Assembly (NCBI GenBank): GCA_934045905.1
Contig: OW203766.1
Coordinates: 30,250,309-30,314,308, forward strand
Length of the DNA stretch: 64,000 bases
From: Leuctra nigra
Taxonomy: Eukaryota; Arthropoda; Insecta; Plecoptera; Leuctridae
Direction of reading: 5' to 3'
Shown: positions 33,760 through 44,620 of the stretch, one piece after another
How positions within the stretch are numbered: position 1 is the first letter of the stretch
How the letters are laid out: each line of letters opens with the position of its first letter
The notes under the pieces: model-generated
What the model saw: the letters and a program-made list of their open reading frames with translations, nothing else
Told to the model about the DNA's origin: nothing
The model's database searches: none
Position numbers and translations under genes: made by a program

Positions 33760-36700
33760 TATTTTGTATGTTGAAAATAACATTCCAAACTAAAATGTTG
33801 AAAACGGTACCTTCGTCCACAAATTTTATAATTGTATAAACCTAGAAGTTTTGGAACATTTAAATTTTTAAATTCCGTATGAAATTTGGAACGTTCTAAA
33901 AACTTTAAAATATGGAATGTTCACGATTTTTAATTATTGAATTTGGAAAATGGAACGTTTGATCTCTTCTTTAAAATATTTGAATGAAAAAGGATTTTCG
34001 ATCTACAAAACGTTCCAAGCTTGCAGAATTTAAACGTTTGAAAACTGAGAGTCCGGTTCGGATTTTAGTTTTGATTGTAATTCATTAAATCATACTTTCC
34101 TATATTCTAACCTCAAATTGAAACATGAACTTTATGAGGCAAATGTCCCAGATGTTCTACATCCATACTTTCCTAATTTCCATAATCACACTTTCAATAT
34201 CGTGCATGGTTAAAACAAAAGTAAAACGAAACAATTATAACAACAAATTCATGTGGAAACGGTTACGCATGCAGCGAAAACAAACACAAATTTCATTACT
34301 CATATACTATTCCTCAACGCAATCCTGTTCCTGATATTATGAAAAAATAACGTGTATAAATGTTTACTACATGTCATAATTATGTCTTATACCAACAAAC
34401 GCATTCGGAAATCGCGCATTTCAGCATAGTTGAAAATTACTTCACGTTTCCCATAAGCTAGCGCCGAAATCAAGAGATGTCGCAATGGCGCGCGACGGTG
34501 GACAACAATGGCTCGGCTAGTTAGTTGGACATGCAGATCACACATGGGAGGGGGGAGGGGGGAGGGGGGATGTAACACGACCTGGATATTGCTAGTGTCA
34601 AGGAGGACCGCACAGACGTTCCTCCATCTTGTGTAATGTGAGAGGAAAGACGATGTGTTTGCGTTCGATACACTTGATTCGTTACTTCGTTTCGTCATTT
34701 AGGATTTGGTAATGTTGTGTCTATTCTTTGGATATCCTAGATGGTGAAGAGACGTTATTGCAACGCTATTTTTTTACCTTTAAATACTTTATTTAAAGAG
34801 AGACAATGACAGGATCAATTTTTTCAATTTTTCCTTCTTTAATTTTTTTTTAGAAAGTAAGAAATTAGGAAATATTTTATAATTTCTATTGCAAACAAGG
34901 CACAAAATTGAAGTTTATAGAACTTAATTTCCTTCGAAAATAATGTTACAGAAAACTGAATTTGATACAATTTTGATCTATTTTGAATTTTATTTAGTTT
35001 CTAAGGTTTCATTCTATAAATTAATCATATTTGTGAGCTTACAAAGATCTAAAAAGTCCTAACCTCCAACCCGTGAGGTATAGCCTACAAGTTCGATCAC
35101 ATTTCCTCCTATACACCAATCAATTTCCGTCACAAATGAAATCAATTCTCAATGCTACAAATGTTTTTTACCACCACGTGTCGTGTTAAAGGTCAGAAGG
35201 AAATGAAAAGCTTGACTACAGGATATTTATCGGCGCGGCGGATCGAAGTAAACGTTTACATAAACTGTCCATTGTTCCAAATTTGTGTCCAGGATGTTTA
35301 CACGAGGCTTGGTCGGAGGATGGAGCATTGACCATGAAAGTTTAGCGGCAAATCAGCAATCCAGAGATCGTTTCCAACATGTTTATTGCTTCTCGTCTTC
35401 TAACAGATCAGGATTCAGGAGGTGCCAAACTCCCAGCCACGGGCACGTGGTCAATTTAGCTTCCGTTTAGATTTCGGCGAGTTTTTATAATGATTTCAAG
35501 GTGCATCGTCTTATAACGATGTTTTTGATATTCAATATTTATTCGTTATAGTGTTTATGGTCAAAATTATTGTAAATGTTGATTTTGGTCCAAAAATGTG
35601 TGATCTTCGAATGCACAAAAGTACAAAGAATTGGTATGAAACGAAATTATAATAATTTTTAAATCAGTTAATTTCACTTTTTACAACGAAAACTAACCGC
35701 AAGTTATAAAAACTATTTTTCCAAATTGGGCCCATCTTTAACTATATTTTGAAATTGATACCACTTATAAGTTATAGGGTCATAATTTCAAGATATGATG
35801 CAAGGTTGCGGGATATTATTATTGGAACTATACCAATATTTGAGTAATGGTACTCAGTATTGGCTCTAACTCGGCCCTCCGGAATAACAATCGAACGTGG
35901 GCTAAGCACTGACCTATATCAGTCATGTATAACCAGAGTTAATGTGCAAGTGCGCTTCCTGTACGAAATGCATTTATAATCGGCGATGCATTCACTTGGC
36001 TCAGACCTCGAATTAGGTCAGTAACCCATCTCAATCGAGCACTTATCAGTGAAGAATAATTTCAAAACTCTCGATAAGGTATGAGATAAGAAGAGTGTAG
36101 TATCATAGAAAACACGGATAGGTTTTTTAACATGTGTCATATTTGCGGTTGTAAATGCACAAGTACGTAGATTTCCTGTTCTTGTTCCGATTACGAACTT
36201 CCCTTTCAACCAAACTACTTCGGTGTTTTATACAATAACCTTCACCTAAATCAAATTACGCTGGAAATGATACGATTTCAATATAAAGAAGTTGTTTGTA
36301 AAATGGATGGTTTAATTGTGAGTCGCTCGCGGTTTGTCGTGTCCTAGTTATGGTTGTAATCCAGGGCTGTCCAAGATGTTTAAATACCTCTTCGAAGATT
36401 CATGTGTAGTTGACTGAATTGGTCATCCACTTCGATAGCATTTCCCGGATAAATCCTTGCGGCTTTCAGAAAATCTGTGACACCATGACTTCACTTTCAA
36501 TAATAAATCAAGAATAATCAAAATATGCTAAATATCAAGATACGTGAAAAATCAACTGTGCCTCATTCAAATTTATGAGAAATGTAGTGAAGCAGTTCAC
36601 AATTTTTTAAGAATTTCTATAAAGTTCACTTTGATGTAACTAAACGATTCGAGAATAATTATCAAGTCATTCATCCGATTCGTCAAGACTTACCTGAGCA

Positions 36701-37650
36701 CATTATGGATACCCCTGTATTGTGCCTTATTCGATTAAATTATACTTTTACTTTTTCTTTGGCACCGGCCGAAGTGGGTCGGTAATCTTATGCAACATAT
36801 TGTGCATGATGAAGATCCCCCCTCTTCTTCTGCTCCTCCCACTCCTCTCTGCTCCTCGGACGTGGCCTATCATTATACCGTCTTGATGAGCCATTCATTG
36901 GGCAATAATACTACCTACTTGCCTTATACTGCTCCATTGAGCTTTCCAAACACTTAGTACAATTGGATGGCTGAAAATAGCAACTAGAGCGGCGCCTCAA
37001 GTGTTGTCAAATACTTTAGACAGATTCCGATCTGTCAGATTAACTCTGTGGAGACGTTGTGATTGGGGGTGGTGGCAGAAATAGGCGCGTAATTAAGGAC
37101 GACGAGAGTTTAGAGGAGAATTTTATCAAGTCTTACTTCAGAGATTCGGTACATCTTGAGGATGACAACTGTAAGAAACAATGTGCTCAGTGCATTTCCT
37201 TGTCGTTGCATTGTTTATAGTTTCATCTGAACCCATAAAATGTAATTTTTAATGCGGTGTAGAGCTTGACAAATATCAATATATTTACATTTTGGAAAAA
37301 AATTTAAAATTAATTCATATATTTTTCATATATTTAAAAAATTTAAACCGGTACCTAGGTACTAAAAATGATTTTCAATATTGTTTTAAAATTTCTTAAT
37401 TTAAGCTCAGTAAAATTTATCACATTTGATATGTAGGTATTTAAAAATATTCTAATCAACGTTACGTAAAATCGTAATATCTACTGAGATTTGATATTTT
37501 CCGTCAGCACAGTAAACTCCCAGTAAACTACTGTGAGGACATGCGACGACTACCAAGCTGTTTCCCCCTGCCTTGTGAACCACCCTGCATGGTGCTCATT
37601 GGGCCCCTCAGTCACTGCACACTTGTTCCCTGTCCCGACTGCCTAGCGCC
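33760..37650. other. Long AT-rich stretch
   Basis: It holds GGAACGTT-type repeat remnants to 34040 and a (GGGGGGA)n block at 34546-34570. A minus-strand ORF (34387-34698, 103 residues) contains that block. No splice-supported exon and no defined mobile element were found. A minus-strand CTCAG/GTAAGT near 36690 lacks a pyrimidine tract. Confidence 0.35.
34546..34570 (+). repeat. (GGGGGGA)n, potential G-quadruplex
   Basis: Four G-tracts separated by single A residues meet the usual G4 pattern. Confidence 0.8.
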
Positions 37651-37651
37651 T

Positions 37652-37676
37652 GGGGAGCGGGGGAGCGGGGGAGCGG
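37652..37676 (+). repeat. (GGGGGAGC)n short tandem repeat
   Basis: Three units of GGGGAGCG in a locally GC-rich stretch (37550-37740). Confidence 0.75.
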
Positions 37677-37679
37677 TGT

Positions 37680-39826
37680 AAACAATCCCTGAGGGGGGCT
37701 CGGGAGTAAACATACGGCATGTGTGACGGACGACTTCTCTCTTCTTCTGCAACGACTTGCAAGAGAGGGTGAAGATGATACCATGATGAGGGATTAGACA
37801 TCACTTGACGTTGTCCCCAATTAACTTTACCCTTTGTCTGGTCTGGTGGAACTTATGCCGACTTTCGAGACATATTTTCACGTCACCTTCTAATTATTAT
37901 CGCGTCAAAAATGATTAATGTGGGGATCAATATTTCGAATCAAGGTGTACAATAAGAAGTCTTCAGTCAAACTTAAATTATTTTAACCGAAACTCTTCAA
38001 GTAATGTTGCATTTCAATATTCATATTCATTGGTTATGATATTAAATTTTATTGTTTCATTCATTCATTTTCATTTTATTAATACGTCTTGCAAATAGAT
38101 TACACAGTTGGAAAGGAATACAAATACCACTTACTTATCTAACAAAAACAAACAAAAAACTGTACAATTACATGTACCGGGATAAAAAAAACAGTTCGTA
38201 TTCACTATTTTACTGATCCCCATGGTATTATGATAAATAATTCCAAATACGAATTCGTCCAATAACAATTTTATATCTTACTCTATTTTATCTTCTATTT
38301 TATCATTATGTAAAATCGTGGCAATTCTAATTAATTCCTTCTTATTTCACAAACAAGCCAGTTTCTTTCTAAAGCAAGATGTCATGACGTCGTTTCCATC
38401 TTCTTCGTCTTGTTTCAACTAATTGCAGTACAACTCTTAGGGAAAAGGCAACACGACTGAAATATAATCGCATAACCTCAACTCTACCGTCATTCAATTA
38501 CCTTTCATATCTAGGTTGCAATTGTTCAATCAAATACAACGGCACGAAGAGTGAAGGATATGCTGGAAATATTCATTAATAATGGAAATCGTTCAAATGT
38601 CAAAGTGGTCAGTCGGATGTGAAGTATCTGTTTTTCATCAATCAGTATTTTCATTGAGGCTGTGTAAATTGATGATTTTGATAGGCAGTTGGAGGCAATG
38701 TAACATGTATATTCAATTAATGAAATAATTGAATTTGTAATTAGACTATTATAGTTATGTAACTCACTAGTTTAGCTCAGGAAACATAGGTTAAGGTATA
38801 GGATGTGAATGTGAAAAAAATGTAACATTAATTTATTCTGTGTTCATGGCCAGGAAACTATTTCGCGTTAAATAATCTCTTAAAATATTCATCAAGACCA
38901 ACTTTGGTTAATTCGCTGAATATTAAACTAGGTTTAAATTTCATTCGAATCCTCCGCTGTGTTTTCTACAAGTCTCGTTTGAAATGCACGTAGATTAATG
39001 GTTAATTTGTGAGGTTATGTTTCACAAGAAGTAATGAGAAATCATTGCTGTTGTCGGCACTTGGGTTCCAGTCCTGAACCTTCCAGTCCTGAAAACACAG
39101 GATTATACTTCCACAAACACATTGAAAAGTAAGAAGCGGATAAAATGAAATATTGAGTTTTCTTTTCAAATATTCAAGTAGCTAAAGCGATACCTACGTT
39201 GGCAATAAAAAGTGTGCTCTGTATTTGTCATTGTGGCATTTTTATAGTAAGGACAGGACATTTGGGAAAACAAAGCTTGTGCGATATTTATTCTGAAATA
39301 CGAACAAAGCTACAAAACTCTTGTAGAGTATTTTCCAAAATATCAATATTTGAGACACTGAAAAAGATGTTTCTGTATTCTACGTGTATTGTTACGGGAA
39401 CAACAGTTCTCTTTGAATTTATCATTTTGAATGTCATACGATTTTTTACTATTTCTTATCGTTTGCACACAAGAAGGAAGTCGATTTGATTTTCGTGTGC
39501 GAATGTTGATCGTTTGAGGCTGTGACAATCTGCAAGTGTGTTCTCGAGGAGGAGGACACGTGTTCGAAGCCCGGGGGGTGCACGTCTCTGGCTTGTGGAC
39601 AGACAGAGCTCTCCCGCCGAGCTGAGCGTGTGCCATACATCATCTCCCCATACAAGACATGGATATACACACAAACACACGGAGAGGCGGAGCTGTAATG
39701 GAACGAGCACTTTTTTAAAAGCATGAAGATCAATCTTGAGCTCAACACTGAACTGATAAAATAAAAATTTTGAAGATCATTTTCCACTTTTTTTAAAATT
39801 TTCTTCTTGCAAGTAGTTCTACTTCA
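37680..39826. other. AT-rich DNA, possible old retroelement tail
   Basis: ATTCATTCATTTTCATTTTA at about 38058-38077 followed by CTTGCAAATAGATTACACAG looks like the 3' end of a non-LTR element on the minus strand, but no reverse-transcriptase ORF is present. A tRNA-like GTTCGAAGCCC patch lies near 39560. Confidence 0.25.
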
Positions 39827-40117
39827 GGTAAAATACACTAACTAAAATTAATTTTTCAACGAAAGTATTTTTTTATTAAATAACATATTTGTCGTTTTAC
39901 GGATCTGGGTATAAATCAAATGAATAACTTGCAGATAGAATCAAAAACTTAATCTGTCCTTCAATCAAAATTGGTAAAATACACAAACTAAAATGAATTT
40001 TTCAATGAAAGTATTTTTATTAAATGATCATATTTGTCGTTATACGGATCTGGGTACCAATCAAATGAATAACTTGCAGATAGAATCAAAAACTTAATCT
40101 GTCCTTCAATCAAAATT
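39827..40117. repeat. 146-bp tandem duplication
   Basis: Two copies (39827-39972 and 39973-40117), about 93 per cent identical by eye. Each runs from GGTAAAATACAC-AACTAAAAT to CTGTCCTTCAATCAAAATT. Confidence 0.9.
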
Positions 40118-40711
40118 AAGTACAAAATGATCAGGCTGTATGAAATGCATTGCTCGGCTCGGTTTCAGATGTTATTAGATCAATCAGCAAACTCTTTGAG
40201 ACCGATCAATTGCATTACAATGCAACCCGCGATGGACAATTCAACCGTGAATTATATTGAAATGTAAATGCATGATTAAGTACACACAGGAATGCAACTT
40301 GTGTTGACGAAAATTCCAGAGTGAATATGGATTTTTTCACGAATACATTAGAGCGACCTCCAGAAGAGTCATTCATACCAAATCCTTTATGTCAATAATT
40401 TAAACATTCCTGGATATTTGTAACACGTCAGTCGATATTTTTTGCCCGCCATTGTTTCAAGGTAAACGCTGAGGGCAGAATGCAGCAACGATCGCCAGAA
40501 ATCACTTTTTTAACAAAATCTTCGTCTCACCTCTTCCTCGAAATTCCATCATTTAGCTAAATTACAGAGTCAATTGTGCAACAAATTCTCGCAAGCAACA
40601 TTTAACAACTGCGTTTTATGAGTAACACTGATAATACCACTGGCTGCATTTCTCACTGGCTAATTTTGAAACCAATTTCACTTCTGTTTTTGTTAGTTCT
40701 TTATAATTATG

Positions 40712-41178
40712 TTTAACGTCGCACTGTTCGCAACTAGGCTAAAAGCCGGTTGATTGATTATAATGATGAATGAAGATGATGAATGAAGAGCGGCCCGGTG
40801 TGAAGGAGGCGGTCGCGACCTATTAGTAGGGAACCTTCCCAACATTTGGCTCGATACCACAGCCGCGTGAATCTATCAGGGCCTCCCGAGGCAAGTCCAG
40901 AACATTATGCCTGCAGGCGCATAGGAAGGGGGGAGGGAATGGGGGGAAATCCCCCCATCTGATTCAATTCCCGTACCAATATGCTTAAAAAGTGTTAAAA
41001 TCGTGTAGAAATCTACCAAATTCATGCCTGAAAATAATTTTTTTTTCTGGGTCACTTGGAGGCTCTCCCCCTACCCAGACCCACCCCCCATTGTCTTCGT
41101 ATAGCTATAGTTTTTTTCAATATTATTCCCCCTCTTGCAAATTCAGTTCCTACGCGCCTGACTGCCTGAGCCAACTTG
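40712..41178 (-). mobile_element. tRNA-derived SINE interrupted by a MITE
   Basis: The minus-strand SINE has its tail (AACAGTGCGACGTTAA inverse) at 40712 and its A-box (TGGCTCAGGCA inverse) ending near 41178. Its head is split by the 247-bp insertion at 40914-41160. The body contains CCTATTAGTAGGGAACCTTC and GGGCCTCCCGAGG, as in the other copies. Confidence 0.75.
40914..41160. mobile_element. hAT-like MITE inserted in the SINE
   Basis: The ends CAGGCGCATAGGAA and TTCCTACGCGCCTG are inverted copies. Flanking 8-bp sequences TATGCCTG (40906-40913) and ACTGCCTG (41161-41168) match at 6 of 8 positions, as expected for a worn 8-bp hAT target duplication. Sequence from the SINE head resumes in register after it. 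The interior is G/C-run-rich at the ends and AT-rich in the middle, with no transposase. Confidence 0.75.
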
Positions 41179-41179
41179 C

Positions 41180-43230
41180 TCCACGAACCTAATTTATAAT
41201 CACTCTTTCTTTCACGACATTTGTTTACTGTAAATTGGGTCATAATCGCAAATGAATCGTTTTATAATATAACATAACTGTAATGAAACCAGGGCTACCT
41301 GTCATGTGTTATCGCTGTGTTGTTATCAGTAAGTGCGTGCCAAATGCAACCGTGCTCGCGTTACGACATGTGTGTATGAAATGTGTGTTTGCTCCGGTTA
41401 TCAGCTTCACTTCCGGTCCGCTAGGACGTCTCAAGGACGTCGCTTTTTTGTGTAGGTGTGAGACAATGGCGTTCGCTTGAACCTCAACCAATTAGAGGTC
41501 TGACTTGGGATTGATTTTCACGGTTCAACGTATCGAGCGAGTGGCCGCGAAGTGTGGACCTAGAGTTTGAATGAGAATTGGGACAATGTCGAGAGCAAAA
41601 TACGTAGTAAGAAGTTTTTATGTGATAATGGATTGGTATAAAAAGTTAGGCGCAGAGTGTTATAATTTGTGGGCAGAACAATCTATAAGGTGGTCTAATT
41701 CAATTTCGAACACTTTTCGAAATTATAACCGTAAAAAAGAAACATCATTGGTCCCAAAACTGATCCTTGAGGTCTGTTGGGGTTATTACTTATTAGAGGT
41801 TTCTTGATTTAATAATGTATTGATAAGAAAAGAACATATTTAGATATTATGATTTTATGAATCATAAAAAATTTGTGAAGTAATGACCTCAATTTGTTAG
41901 AAAATTAACCTTTCCGATTTTCTGAATCGCTTTTTATGTCTCATTTTGTGAAGTATTTTTCCTTATCATTATAGTCTGGCATTTTACGGTCAATTACTCA
42001 TAATTTTATGATTTTTTAATTGCTCTGAAAAGCTACTTGAGTCGATAATTCTGCCCTTTCATCTTTTGGAGTGTTTTCCGAATTCCCATCAATTTCTCAC
42101 GCTTACGATTTTATATGAATTTCCCGCTTAATTTTCCTCGAATCCTCGAGCTCACCAAACACATCCATCGAGATCATCTCTATGTAAACTGGAAATTGTT
42201 TTGGTAGCAAATGGCCTGTGAATTGCTATGCAAATCTGTCGGGACGTCAGGTTTCAATGACGTCATACATAACAGCGCGGATGTTCCGAGTAAACGAACC
42301 TAGTTGAAAGCGAAAGTACTCCACATGTTGCCGATGTCAAGGTTGGCAGATTAATTACCAGATAATTGGACACGGTCTGTAGAGTTTGGATCAATAAACA
42401 GGTTCCTAAATCAAGTATCGCACGATTTATTTTAAACTCTTTGATATCACACTGGACCCAGGTATTTGGTTTATCTTTGATTGCACTAGAATTTTTATAC
42501 GTGACACAATTCAAATACAACATTTGAAAACAACTCGTTGAGACTAAAAAAATATTTAACAAATATAAATACTGTTCTTTGAAACTGCAAAAGATTGACA
42601 ATCATTCGCAATTTCCTGACTACAGTGAACTTTTGGTAACTCAAAAATTGTAAAACCGCATTATCTCCCCTCAAAATTAAATATTTCGTTTATTATTCAT
42701 TATAACCCTTTTCTCGCGGTTGTACCATTCTTCTATGGTAGAACTTCAGAAAGAAAACAATTTCAAGATGTTACATACAATCTTGAATAGCTTAGCTACT
42801 ACAATAATATCATCTCCCACAATTTTTATTGTTCAAAATTGTCTACAACATCTTCTCCCACAACTTCTTGAACTTCACACAAAAATATCATACTGACACT
42901 TAAATTAACAATGGCTTCTTATTACTTAATTGTTTACAAGTACATTGCTACTATTTCTTGTTTTGCAAAACCATTTTTTGTGGTCAAGATAAGACTGATT
43001 GTCGCTAAGTTTTGATTATTTGATTTGACCTGATTAAAAGCTATAAATCTTCACCTCTACGCGTATTATCTTTAGCTTCAAGAGAGAGAGAAAAAAACAC
43101 ACTACAACCTGATTTACTATAGACTGTACAAGTGGTACATTTTTATATACTCGTTTTTTATTGTGGTGTACAATGTAGGTCAGATCTTACGTTTCATTAC
43201 TTATTTCAGATTAACTGGGTCGCCTTTTTT
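41180..43230. other. AT-rich DNA with one CRE
   Basis: A CRE octamer lies at 42258-42265. ORFs are short and unsupported. Confidence 0.35.
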
Positions 43231-43232
43231 CT

Positions 43233-43266
43233 CTCTCTGTTTTACTTCCAGGGAAATGATGTAAGC
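43233..43266 (+). other. Candidate 9-nt microexon (43252-43260)
   Basis: A very strong pyrimidine tract (CTTTTTTCTCTCTCTGTTTT then ACTTCCAG) is followed by GGAAATGAT and then GTAAGC. The 9-nt exon would add three codons in frame. A second donor (GAG then GTAATC at 43270) would give an 18-nt exon, also a multiple of three. It lies on the same strand as the three ratchet sites, between sites 2 and 3. No conservation evidence is available here. Confidence 0.35.
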
Positions 43267-43269
43267 GAG

Positions 43270-44340
43270 GTAATCGAGAGGAAAAACTTCGCGGCGAAAC
43301 AGTGAAAGTGTGCGGACGTCCGTTTTAAGGGGATAAACCAAATATGAGAAAAGAATTAAAATTTACATGGGGATTCATTCCCCATGATTCATTGTTTTTT
43401 CTGGTAATTCGTGACTGTTCGTAAATATTGTTTGACGATTGAACTACACGTTTTTAAAAGTGAAGTGCCATGTTAGAATTTTCATACAAATAGTTATTGA
43501 TATTTTTTTTTTTTTATGGAAAACGAAAAGTCTCTCCAAACTCTTGAAGCTTGACTGGATCAATGTATTGAATGAAGACTAAAGATCATAGTCATTGTCT
43601 AATTTAGCAATTACAACGATAAGTGAAACCAGTCATTGAATAACAAATCGAAGGATTTACGGTGAAAATTACATTGTATTTAATTAATTTCGGTTAAAAC
43701 AATTTAATTAGTGAAAAGTTTGATTCAAGACCTGATCTTGAGTCTGTACACAAAATGTATTCTTTGTGGAACTAGAAAATCCACTGGTACATTTATGTAA
43801 GTTTTGTAAAATGCTCTGATGATGCTCTGCTGGGGGGGGGGGGGGGGGGGGGCAACGCGTAGGTACTTCATTTTTTGAGAAAATTTAGTCTTATTGTTGA
43901 ATCCATAGCTTAAAATTTACATTACTATCTCGCAATCTGCTGTATTGCTTTGATTACCTACTTAGGTCTAAAAAGTTTGAGGCAGGTATAAAAATTTGAT
44001 TGTATCATTTTTGATTGTTTAATTAATACAACATCTCTCTGAACGCACTATAACACCAACTAAACCATAATATTTGTGCAAATTTCAAGGTTACTCTTGA
44101 TTTTTTTTTCACACTCTTTATATAAATCTTTTTAAAACACGTTTTCCTGCACAAGACGTGAAATTAGTCGGTGTTTCATTTTTTTCATCTTCTTTTTCTT
44201 TTAAAATAACCGGAAAAGGAATTACGTTTTAAGGAACCAGATGAAGTATAATTACATGAACATAATATCAGACATCAAGGGCAGAGTAAATTACACATTG
44301 TGTTTCCATGCGGTTGTTCCCAGACACTTAGAAACAGTCA
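43270..44340. other. AT-rich DNA with a 21-bp G-run
   Basis: The G-run lies at 43832-43852. Nothing else is recognised. Confidence 0.35.
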
Positions 44341-44620
44341 AGTGGAAAACAAGCAGCCACCGCGCATGCGCTCTCGCTGCAACATCAAGCGCAGTTGACG
44401 CGGGAATTTCGAACATTTCAGGCTCCAAATGGGTTTATTCGTTTATGAATGTTTGGTTTCATTTGGGAATTGTATGAAATAAGGGTGTGCATTTGGTTCC
44501 CGAGAGATGCTATTGGTGGAGGTGCCGTGCGCCTGAGCGGAGGAATACATTAGGATCTGATTTTCCTCGTCGCGCGCGCTCCTGTGTCATTGCGCGCGGA
44601 CTGTTTTCACTAGAACACAT
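44341..44620. promoter_or_regulatory. CpG-rich patch with NRF-1 palindrome
   Basis: GCGCATGCGC at 44362-44371 is a perfect NRF-1-type core. It is followed by GACGCGGGAATTTCG (E2F-like), the 15-mer GGTGGAGGTGCCGTG (44515-44529) and GTCGCGCGCGCTC/GCGCGCGGAC. No exon is confirmed nearby. Confidence 0.3.

Noticed and set aside
34387..34698. 103-residue minus-strand ORF with an ATG start
   Set aside because: It contains a G-rich heptamer repeat as poly-Pro, has no poly(A) signal close downstream, and its length is within chance for the window.
36680..36710. Minus-strand CTCAG/GTAAGT as a ratchet site
   Set aside because: There is no pyrimidine tract before the AG, so only the donor half is present.
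39815..39835. TTCAG/GTAAAA at the edge of the 146-bp duplication
   Set aside because: The pyrimidine tract is interrupted, the donor is weak, and the second repeat copy lacks the CAG.
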